Shown here: positions 49,901-61,700 of the stretch, piece after piece
Numbering within the stretch: position 1 is the stretch's first letter
Layout: every line of letters begins with the position of its first letter
Origin: Micromussa lordhowensis
Taxonomy: Eukaryota > Cnidaria > Anthozoa > Scleractinia > Lobophylliidae
Direction of reading: 5' to 3'
Assembly: GCA_964020085.1 (NCBI GenBank)
Contig: OZ026607.1
Location: forward strand, 3,438,503 to 3,502,502
Length of the DNA: 64,000 nt
Program-made: the position numbers and the translations under genes
Notes under the pieces: generated by a model
Told to the model about the DNA's origin: nothing
Seen by the model: the letters and a program-made list of their open reading frames with translations, nothing else
Databases searched by the model: none

Positions 49901-52900
49901 GGCGTTCCCATAGCCCGGCATGCTAAGCGCACCGAGCTTCCTTCAACCGCTGACCTGTCTCGTAGCTTGAGGATAAACTCTGGTTCTCGAAGGCGTTCTT
50001 TTGGTTTCGGCGGCTCAGGCTTGGCTTTTGGTTCCGCTTTTGGTTGAGGTTTTGGCGCTGTTTTCGGTGGTGGCTCTGATTTCTCTACTTGAGCAGTTGC
50101 AGGGGCAATTGAGGTCTCGATAATTGGGAGTGGCTTCTTGGAAACCTCAGTTGGTTTTGTCCTGGAAGCAAGAAGAAAGATCCTTAGATTAACATTCAAA
50201 ATGTCCACAATTTTTACTTCTCATACCACTTTTTGTAGTCTTTGGAAGCTTGGTTCTGTAATCAAAGCGTTTTTCCAGAAACATTCCAATTAAGTTCTTC
50301 ATTGTAAAGTAGTATTCCTTGTTTCAAAACAAACAGCGTGCCATGCGGGAGTGCGGGTGTTTTTTGTGATCGTCACCGTTTGTTTTGCTTACATTCTTAT
50401 CTTTGTGCCCGCAGTTTCAAGGCTGGTCAAAATGTGCAATATTCCTTCTGTTACTTACTCCTCTTCTTCCGACTTCTGTTCACCAGCAGACTCACTCTCC
50501 TCATCTTCTGTTTCTATAATAAAGAAGACAAGACAAAAATTAGCAACAGCACACATTGATGAAAATCACGACAATCACTTCCGTTGGAAATCTTATCTAG
50601 GAGCTTGTGCTTTTTTGTGTCTGTCCATATTGTTCTAAAAGGAGCAAAGAAAATATAACAATCCCCTCCCTCTCCCTGTCCTTCTTCTGAGTAATGCTCC
50701 CTCCTTTGAGTAATTCTCTGAGCATTACTTGGAATGTTTTTAGCTACGCACGTTTAACCTCCCACACCTAAAAGCGTAGAAGTGTAGTACGATAATTTGT
50801 TCAAATCTTGTCAGGATTTTACTGTCCAAGTTTCAAGGCTTTTTTACAGGCTGTCAATTGTGTCTAAGAACCCCCGTAAACTAGCCACTTAAAAAACTTC
50901 TGCTACTTACGCAAGACAAATAAATCCGCTGAGCAGTGTGCCTTGCCGGCGCTGTTCCTAGCAACGCATTTATACAAGCCTTCGTCACTTCCGCAGCAGT
51001 CATCAATAACAAGCGCCTGCAAGTCATCATCATCCTCAAACTTATATCTTCCGCCCTCAAGCAAGGGTTCGTTTTCCCTGTACCACCGGATGTCTGGGCG
51101 AGGGTCGCCAATTACGCGGCACTCCAATCTCGCCGTTTTACCAGATACTGCGTCAACGTCTTGGAGCTTCTGGGTAAAGCTTGGTGTAGTTCCTTCAAAC
51201 TCGGGCTCCATATCAGCTGGAAGAGAAAACAAAAATCTTTTCTTCAACATCTCAAAATTTAATTCGTGAAACTGAATATTACTTTATGAAAGTACTACTC
51301 AAAAGCTTTCATTTGAATGGTCACACGCTAGGGTTTCATCCACAGACTTAAAAGTTAGAACCAGCATCTACAGCATAATAGAAAGTACCATCTGAACGTA
51401 CTGCTCAAAAGCTTTCATTGAGTGGTCACACATAGGGTTTCATCGAAAGGCGTAAAAGTTAGAACCACCTTGTACAGCATAATAAGTACCATAAGTAAGT
51501 ACTGTAAGTAAGTATAAGTACCACATGAAAGTACTGCTCAATAGCTTTCATTTGAATGGTAACACCCTTGTGTTTTATCCACAGACTTAAAAGATAGAAC
51601 CACAATGTCACGCCGTTTGAGACTGACACATTCAAGGTTGGTTTTACTCACGTTCAACATTGAGGTAAGCGTTACTCTCCACCTGACCAAACTCATTTCG
51701 TGCCAAAAATCGAATGTGCCCTGCATCTGTCCTCTTGGCGTCAGAGATGGTTAGAGCAAAAAGATCTTCGTCACGTTCAGAGGTAAAACGAGGCCATTTG
51801 CTGACAAGTTTTTCATCTTTGTACCACTCAGCTGTCAAGGCGCTACTGCTCACCACGCGACATGCAAACTTTGTCACGCCACCCTCCTTCACGTCACGGT
51901 TGCGTAACACTAGCGTGATGTCCGGGGGAAGTTTAGGTGGACTAGAGGATTCAGCGTCCACTTCATCTTCAGTATCATCTGACAGCATGTCAAATGTTGA
52001 CTCGCTGGCAACAAAAAGTGCATTTGCAGTAAACGTACAGTTGTTTCGTTTCACCAAAAATAACAAAACGTTTCTTGTTTAGAGTACTGTTTCATTCAAC
52101 TTGTCTCAGAGTCTTGTTGGAAGTTACACTAAACGTAAGTTAGTTTGACACGCCTAAGGCTTAGAAATTTAGACCCTGCATTGAAACCTGTGATAGAGCG
52201 TGCTTTCAAAAAAAACTGACCGTTTTCATACTTTGAAAACAAAGGAGAATAAACAGAATTAAATGCCACGTAATTCAACGAATTTTAAACATTCACTTAC
52301 CGAGAAAGACGCCTGTCGTATTCTGACCCACTGGCAGAATCGAAACCATGGCCTTTGAAAAAAAGAAGGAAATTAAAAAAATTAAATTGATGTGTTTTTT
52401 AAAAAAGCACTTACTGAGTACAACAGCTGAGTACAAAGTTAAAGCTGGGGAATAAACCGTATTTTCTCGAAAACAGGCCGCGGACATTTGCTTAAAAATC
52501 GGTCTTGTGAACAAGGCGTCTATTTGAAACCGGTGTTGATCGCGGCACGCCGCTTTATAGAGAAAATATGGCAATGACATTGCCGTTGAGAAGCACAGAG
52601 TACATTAAAGAATATGCCTAAGGATTGGCACTTTAAAACATTTAGCCTCCTCACCTTTCAAGTTTACCATTCGCAATAAAGTAAGCACCAAGGGCGCAAT
52701 GAGCATGGCGCCTGATTAGGGGAGAGGACATGTTAAAACGGTACTTACTCTCTATGAACAGCTCTGCACTACACTGAGCTTTTCCAGCTGGATTACTTGC
52801 TACACACTTGTAGCGTCCTCGGTCAGAATGCTCTGCCTCTCTGATCAGTAGCGAACACAAGCCGTCATCTTCAAATGTGAACTTGATTCGTCCTCCTTCA

Positions 52901-55900
52901 CGAATCACTCGGTTGTCCTTGTACCAGTCCACCTCTGGCTCGGGGGTTCCTGGATAAACACACACACAAACAATCACTGTTATCACAACAGAAGAACTAC
53001 AACTGAACAAACAAAGCAGCCAAACTTTATCTTTCCTTGGTTAAATACAGAATTATGCTACGTTTGAAGATTATTTTTATTGGTGCCCGTGTTTCTAAAC
53101 TTGGTTGTGTTACAATTATTGATCTGGTTCAACAGTGCAACGCAGATTTAATGCTGATTGTTCTCAAGATGGAACATTGGAAAATGTGCAATTGTTGCTG
53201 CTACTTTTTCCTCTGCTTCTGCTGTTGCTGTTGCTGCTTTATCACTACCGTGTTACTTGTCACTTTTATACAACCGGGAATTTTAGCAACATTGTTTACA
53301 ACATTCAAAATAAACCTGTACCCAGATTTAACAGTTCGAGACCAACATCCTCAAAAGAGCCGGATTTTAATAGTCCGTACAGTGCAGTTTACAGACGAAT
53401 TACCTTTCACACGAACATCAAACTTCGCAGCACTTCCTTCCACGATCTCAATGTCCTGGATTCTTTGGATGAACTCGGGTTTAACAGCCCCAGCGGGAAC
53501 GGGTTCGCGTCTCAATACAAGCTTCTGAGCTGCAAATTTAAAAGAAACAAAATTTAATTTGCGAAAACTCAACTTTTATACTTTCTTTGTAAAAAGATGT
53601 TGTGCGCTGGCTTTCGCTTGCAGCCTTTCACCTCGAGTAAACTATGTTCAGTAAACCTCTATTTAAACGTAAGCAGCTTTTCGTCTTTCACAGAAAAACA
53701 AAGTGCGATTTTCTCTACATAGCATTTTTCTGTTTCTCGTGTTGACCCCATAACGTTAAGGCAACTCAACCTACCATTGACTTTGACAATGAATGGCTTC
53801 ACAGCTGTCCCAGCAGGGTTTGTAGCCTCAACTCTGTAATTTCCTGAATCCTCCGGCACCGCCTTAGGAATCACCAGAATGTTCTTGTCTCCCTCTGTCT
53901 GCAGCTCGACTCGCTTCACTCGCCTAGCAAGACGACTTTCTTTAAACCACTCAACTTGCGGCGTAGGTTTGCCTTTCGCTTGAACAACGAGCTTCACCGG
54001 GGCACCTTCCCACACCTCAAAGAGCTGTTCTTCCGCGCCTTGGACAAACGTGGGAGCAAATTGTCTGTCACTGACCTTAAGCTCTGCTGTACAAGTAACT
54101 TCACCAGCACTATTCCTCACTTCACATCGGTATTGGCCACTGTCTTCACGTCGGCAGTCACCAACAGTAAGCAAATACCTCTGCCTTTCAGAGTCTTCAT
54201 CAATGCTGTACTTCCCTTCGTTCTTTATCAGCATTTTTCTCAAGTACCATAGTACTTTGGGCGAAGGTTTTCCAGAAACCGAAACTTCAAACACCGCTTC
54301 GTCGCCTTCTAGAATCTCCACATCTCTCATCTTTGTTTTGAACTCTGGTTTACTTGCGGATTCACTCACAACAAGACGTGCTCTGCATGAAGCTGTTCCA
54401 ATCTTGTTCTTGGCTACGCACTGGTATTCCCCGCTGTCTTCGGGTCTGACGTCCGAGATAACAAGCGAACACAGTTCTCCGTCAGACTCCATTTGAACCC
54501 TTCGACTTTGATCTAAAGGTCGGCCATTCTTTGTCCACTCAATGTTCGCTTCAGCTGTTGCGTTTAGACGACATTTTAGTGTCGCTGTACCTCCGACAGT
54601 AGCTTGTGTTTCTTCTAAAGGTTGAATGAATTTCGGTGCAGGTTTCTTGCCTATAAAACAAAAAGAAAAATCTGTCTTCAGATTGCCTCTTCTTCAAAAA
54701 GTAGAGTCATGGATGAGCCAAGTAGCCCACAGCTACTGAAACCTTGTTTTGATTTCCGTAACATCACTTTCTCCTCCCTCAAACATGCTTCATCCACCAT
54801 CGCAGGTCGACATTTTTGCCAGTTATGGATTCGCAAGTACTCACTCACAATCCCTGGCCAAAGTGAGAAAAGTACTTTGCCTAAAAACACAACATTAGGA
54901 CAGAGACTAGGGACTTGATTCGCGAAGGTCTCCTAAGTTACGATACGTCGCAAACATATATTTTTCAACAAGGGGCTTTTCTATGTGAACAATTTAACCA
55001 AGAAGGGCATTAAAAATCTGGTCAACACAAGACAAGCACAAGATGACTTACCTTCGATATTAACTTGGAAGGTCTTTGTCGTGGTACCTGCAGCGCTCTT
55101 TGCAACACACTTGTAAAGACCCGAGTCCTCAGGGACAACAGTAAAGATTGTGATACCAAATTTATTTCCTCGAGCTGATAAGTTCGCGCGACTAGTTCTT
55201 TTTAACGGTCTATCATCCTTGTACCATTCCACGTCCGGCCTCGGATTCCCTTGAATGGCAACATTAATCTTAAGTTCGTCGCCTTCGTTAATCTCTATGG
55301 GTGAATCGCCGTATTCGTCGGAGAATTCTGGCGCAATGTGTCTCTCTTTTACCTCAAGCCGAGCAGAACACTGCATTCTTCCAGCCTCGTTTGACGCAAC
55401 GCACTTGTAACTACCGAAGTCATTCATGGACACATTCTCAATTAACAGCGAATGTAAATCACCGTCGTCGGATTGTACTGTTTTAAATCGACCTCCGTCA
55501 GTGATAGCTTTTCCACCCTTTGACCACTCAGTGACAGGTTTTGGGTTTCCCGACACCTGGACATCAAAGCGCGCCGTATCGCCTTCGATAACTTCAATGT
55601 GTTTCATCTTCTCTTTAAACTCCGGCATGATAATGGCTTCGTTAACAAGAAGCTCTGCTGAACAAGACGCAGTACCAAGTTCATTTGTCGCCACGCATTT
55701 ATACTCTCCTTCGTCGTCCGCAACAGTGTCAGAAATTGTCAGTCTGCAGACTTCAGAGTCGAAATAAGTCTTGACTCGTTTGCTGGATTTCACGGGTTCA
55801 TCGTCCTTAAGCCATTCGATGTTAGGCTCTGGTTTCCCATGAACCCAACATTCCAACTTGGCGGCGCTCCCTTCAACTACTTCTACCTTCTTAAGAGGCT

Positions 55901-58697
55901 TGAAAAACTCTGGCGCCGTTCCTTTAGGTTTTTTAGCTGTTCACAAGAGAAGAACAAAAAGGCAATTGACGTAAATTATCTTCTACTTGGCCTAACTTCA
56001 GACCATGCAGGATGAACCTGGAACTTGTAGCAGAGTATTATGTATCTAAGAATTAACAGAACCAGATGGTACCCACACGCTATATGGCGTAAGGAGTACG
56101 TTTATAAAACGAAAAATAATTTCCAAGAGTCTTGCAACACTTCCAAGATAAATCATCAGCAAGGCAAAACCATTCAGTCAAGAAATTTCAAACTCACAAA
56201 TTGAAGAAGCCTCTCTTAAGGAGCTCAGTTACGGTATTTTGAGTAATTTTGGCCACGCACAAAACCACTTTTAAATCGAAGGAAATCTGAAAATACTAGT
56301 TTATTATGATAGAATAACACCAAGGAAATAACAAACCAGAAGGGCTACATGTAGTTCTCACTAGCGCACAAGCATAAGCTTAAGCAACACACACAGACGC
56401 AGTAGAGTGCTGCTAAGTAGCGCCTTTTGTTTGGAAATTATCATAACCAAAGGAGCTAATTATCAACGTCATACTGCTTCTGCGTACCTGTATGTCGGCT
56501 AATCTTTATGCTTGTACGGTGGTGAAAACCAGTCTTAAGGGAACAAGGATGATTAAGGATGGAGAAGATTAACACGGATTACAAACGACAAAATTGAAAA
56601 ACAATTAGCCAACTTTTCAAGATGCACAAACCGTGATGTAAATCCTTAGATTAAAACCACAGAAGTCTCATCTCTTGCTTACCTTCTATTTCAATCGTAA
56701 ACGTCCGCGTTGCTGTTCCCATTTTACTTTTCGCCTCGCACTTGTACACTCCAGAATCAGCCGGTTTGCCGCTATAAATAAGTAGAGTGTATTTATCTCC
56801 TTTAACCAGTGTGGTAATATTCGACGACTTTCTCACATTAAGTTCATCTTTGTACCACTGCACGTCTGGAGCAGGTTTTCCTCGAATTGTGACCTCTAAA
56901 GAGACTTCGTCTCCTTCTTTAAATGTTAAAGGAGCTTCACTGAGCTCATCAGTAAATTCTGGAGCTGTTAGTTTTTCATTAACGTCTAATTCTCCCCGGC
57001 AGGTTGCTTTTCCTGCCTCGTTAGAAGCAACACATTTATAAGTACCGGCATCATCTAAAGTTGTTTCGTCGATAATTAAAGAGTGTTGTTCATCTCCTTC
57101 GCCAGTTTTAACCGTAAATCTTCCTTCGTTTTTGATTGCTTGTGTTCCACGGAACCATGCGACACTTGACTCTGGATTTCCCGACACTCGCACGTCAAAC
57201 TGAGCTAGCTCGCCTTCGCTGACTTGCATACTTTTCAGTTTTTCCTTAAATTCGGGCGCCACAATGGGTTTAGTGACGACAAGTTCTCCTTCGGTAGACG
57301 CTGATCCGAGATCGTTTCTAACCACACATTTATAATCTCCACTGTCATCCGCGTTCGTTTCAGTGAATGACAGCTGACACATGTCGCCGATGATATCAGC
57401 TTTAATCCTTCGACTAAGCTGAACCTGTGTTCCGTTTTTAAACCACTCTGCTGTGGGTTCTGGAGTGCCTGTTATTCGACATTTTAATCTCACAGGATTA
57501 CCCTCCACAACGTCTATTGCCTTTAAAGGCTGCGTAAACTGTGGGGCTACTCCCTTGGGTTTCTTTGCCTTTTTGCCTGAAAGAGAGTTGACAAATTGAC
57601 AGATGTTAGCATGCTCAAACCTATAGAACTCAGAAGCCCTGCAGTGTTATTACCAGTGTTTTTATTACTAATGCAGTTATGTCAAACTGAATGATTTTCA
57701 CAATTATTCCGACAGTGTAATATGTCTTCCTAATTTAGTCTTCGGGTTTCGCGTTCACGACTTGCATCCATAACACGATAACGTGTGCCCAACGTACATT
57801 TACGGAGTAACTGTTCTACTGAAGAGAGTTAATGATCTTGGTTGAGATATCCAAGAACGGACTTTGGTATATGTATTCCTTAGTAGCGTGATATAACCCA
57901 ATAGGCCTTATGCGTGATTACGTCACATTCTCAAAATTCACCACCAAGCCTCGTTTGGGCGACATTTTCTCAATCTTTCGTTGCCTTGTTGTTGTTTTCA
58001 CATGGGTATTCTCTTTCATCTTTACTGCTGTGGGAATTGTTTCATGATAAAATTTACATTTTGCGTTATCAAAACGAGGCTTGGTGGTGATTTTTGCTAG
58101 TCTGACGTCATCACACATAAGGGCTATTAACACAAACTGATGTGACAATGACTGTCGCCTGTTTGCGTGACTGGTTCAGCTTTTCCCCAGAATCGCTGCT
58201 CCTATGCCTCGATCATTCCAAAAGAAGCTAACGTAACAGAAACGAAACCTAATGGCGATGCTAACACAGTGAAACACATAACAAACATTATTATTCATTC
58301 AAAATATTTCCCCGTTTCTGACTGATTAAAATCACACGCATAATTTGCCATAACCGGCTGCTGTTCACCAAATTTGGAAAGAATCTTCGCCACATTGAAT
58401 CAATAACGTCAAAAGTGCAGCCCGCTTCAGATTGTTGAACCAATGACGTCAAAAGTGCAGCCCGCTGCAGATTATTGAACCGTTGACCGAGAAAACCTGG
58501 GGACGATATTATGTTATTTTTAGTGAGCGAAAAAACAAAGAGCGAAATGGCGAAACTCCTCTAAGAACGGGGAAATATTTTGAATGAATAATTCGGCTTT
58601 CGTAGGATATGAAGAATTCTGCAGATCTCGGAGGGTATTATCCACCTCGGCCTTCGGCCTCTGTGGATAACACCCTCCTTGTTCTGCAGAATTCTTC

Positions 58698-58729
<32 letters not shown>

Positions 58730-61700
58730 AATTAATCGCATACCTTCGATGTTGACTTGAAATGTCCTAGTAACACTTCCCGCCTTGCTGCTGGCCACGC
58801 ACTTGTACAAGCCAGAATCATCTGGAGTGACATTCATGAGAACAATAGAAAACCTATCGCCTCGCGACTTGATGTCGACGCGACTTGTCTTCCTCAAGGG
58901 CTTGTCATCCTTGAACCATTCAACATCTGGGCGAGGCTTTCCCTTCACGGTCACGTTAAGCGTCACCTCGCCACCTTCGACAGCAGTGATCGGGCCTGTC
59001 TCCTCCTCATCAGCAAACTCTGGAACTGTCAGTTGCTCTTGTAGCTTAACCTCTGCTTTGCACGACACTTCTCCAGCTTCATTCTTGGCTTTGCAGGTGT
59101 ATGTACCAACATCGTCTGGGGCCACTTTGTCAATGACAAGAGAGAATAGGTCATCTTCCTCATCATCAATCAACAGGAACTTTCCAGCGTCCTCGATTTT
59201 CTTAGTTCCTTTGAACCACTGTACTGTTGGACTGGGACTACCTGACACGCGCACATCAAACCTTCCCTCTTCGTCTTCAGCCACCTCAATGTCTTTGATC
59301 GCTTTGGTAAACTCTGGTAAACTAGCAGGCTCGTTTACAAGAAGCTCCGCCGAACAAGACGCAGATCCCAGCTCATTCTGAGCAACGCACTTATAATCTC
59401 CTTCGTCGTCCAGGTCTGCCTCGGCAAAGGACAAAGAGGCAACTTCGCCATCGAAGTCGTCTTTCACCCGTTTGCTCGTTTTCAGGGGTTCACCATCCTT
59501 GAACCATTCAATGGTTGGTTGCGGGGTTCCTTTCACTGTGCACGCAAGCTTTATTGCTGCTCCTTCAGATACTTCAACGGATTCTAAGGTATGGGTAAAC
59601 TGGGGTGCAGTTCCTGTTGGTTTCTTGGCTGAGGAAAGACCGAGAAATGCAATCAAAGACAAGAGAAGATAATTCATGGTGAGTTCCGTCATTTTAAAAA
59701 GAGATTAATCACACCATGTGACACAATTTTTATACGAGTCCCTCGACAAACAAATTCCTGTACCATTTGATGCCTTCAACAGACTGCGCACATAAAATAT
59801 CTTCCTGAACGCCAGTCAGCACAAACTTCAATGATTGAAACTAAAATTTTGTTTTAACCAAAAACCCTTTGCTGAATTATTTTGAAACCGTTTTGACCAC
59901 GAAACAATGCCGCACAGCATAGACAATTGTAAAAAAGGGTCATTCAACAGTTCCAGCAAGTACATGCTGACCTAAAGAGAAAATCATACCTTGAACTCTG
60001 ACATCAAACGTCCTGGTAACAGTGCCCATCTTGCTTTTTGCTTCACACTTATACACTCCGGAGTCTTCAGCCTTGATACCAAGAATCACCACAGAGTGTT
60101 TGTCTCCACGAGCTTTGATGTCAAGTCTGTTGCTCTCACGAAGGGGTCTGTCATCCTTGTACCATTTGACATCAGGTTTGGGTTTTCCATTGATCGTTAC
60201 ATCCAAACTCACTTCACCACCTTCGGTCACTGTTATGGGGGCACCTAGCTGATTTTCTGAGATTTCAGGAGCGAAAAGCCTCTCCTTCACAATGAGGTCG
60301 GCTCGACATGTGGTCTTACCTGGTCAAAAAGGGTTAACGAAAATTAACAGCATTATTATAAAAGTGAAGCCAATAGGTGACTAACACGTACCCGTTAGTA
60401 TTAATTCACTTTAGCTAACCAAACGTCAGAGGAACAGCAACAAGTCAAAACGGAACAAGGATGGTTAAGATTGAAGAAGACTGAGATGCAATTCGAAAGA
60501 TAAAGTCTAAGAACGTACGATATGTTTCTTCACTTACGCCATTCATGACGTACAAAATTTTCTTCAACGCTTTCTTGGAGTTCGTTGTTTGTAATCCGTG
60601 TTCTCCATCTATGACCATCCTTGATCCTTAGTATCTCTTCAGTGCTTTTGTATCTATGTTAACTATCATTTTTCGGGTTTTCGTGGCCAGAATAACTCAA
60701 ACGTGACTGAGCTCCTTCAGTTTGGGCTACCAACAACTTAGTAAATTGTGATCATGAGACAAGCACACGGTTTTAACCAACTATGCGACAATCATTCGGC
60801 AAATCAAACTCAACCCTGTAACGTGTTTTAAGAAATGTCCTTTTCCTTACCTCCTTCATTTGACGCCACGCACTTGTAAATTCCAGCATCTTCCCGCTTA
60901 GCCTCACTTATTACCAGCGAGTGTTGGTTGTCATCCTTGTTCTCTTTGAATTCCGTTCGTTCATCTCTTCTCAGCTTGGTTGTCCCTCTAAACCACTCCA
61001 CCTCAGGCACAGGGTACCCAACCACGCGGGTGTCAAACTGAACAGCGTCTCCTTCCATTACCTCGACCGTCTTGAGTTTATCCTTGAAGTCTGGCTTAGT
61101 TACGACCCTGACCGTCAAGGGAGCAGCACAGGAAGCTGAACCTAACTCGTTAGTAGCCACACACTTGTACTCACCGTCATCGCCTGATCTTGTTTCTTTG
61201 ATTGTCAATGAAACTGTTGGACCATCACTTTGAAGTTTAACTCGTCGGTTCTCTTTTATGCGCACTCCCTTCTTGAACCACTCGATGTCAGGTTTGGGTT
61301 CAGCTACGACAGTGCACTGTAGTTTAGCCTCGCTTCCTTCTTTTACCTCAACAGGTTGAAGAGGCTCAGAAAACAGTGGTGCTATTCCTTCTGGTTTCTT
61401 AGCTGTAATTAGTAATCAAGACAAACATGAGAAGCCGACACACAAATGAGAGGAAATAATCTGGTTAGCACTGTATCCTCACAAAAACACAAGAAAGGCA
61501 GAAAATGGCACTGATCAATAAAAGTGACATGGTCAAAGTACTCTGAGTGTACATAACAGGTTCCACACATTCTTTCTTACGATTCAACAGTAAATGCATT
61601 TGCAGATGTCGTTTATAACGTTGAAAAAGGAGAGAAGCAGAAGTTCCTACCAAATGCATACAAAGTACGAAAGGCCTAACGACAATCACAGACCCTTCAA

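Noticed and set aside
50227..50255. A 29-nt segment with good-looking acceptor and donor between two linker exons
   Set aside because: Including it breaks the frame into the Ig exon 49710-50161, whereas direct joining of 50459 to 50161 is in frame.
59629..59700. A signal-peptide-like start (MNYLLLSLIAFLGLSSA) before supermodule 4
   Set aside because: The hydrophobic codons are the pyrimidine tract of the intron acceptor; the exon begins in phase 1 at A-KKPTGTAP like its sister modules.
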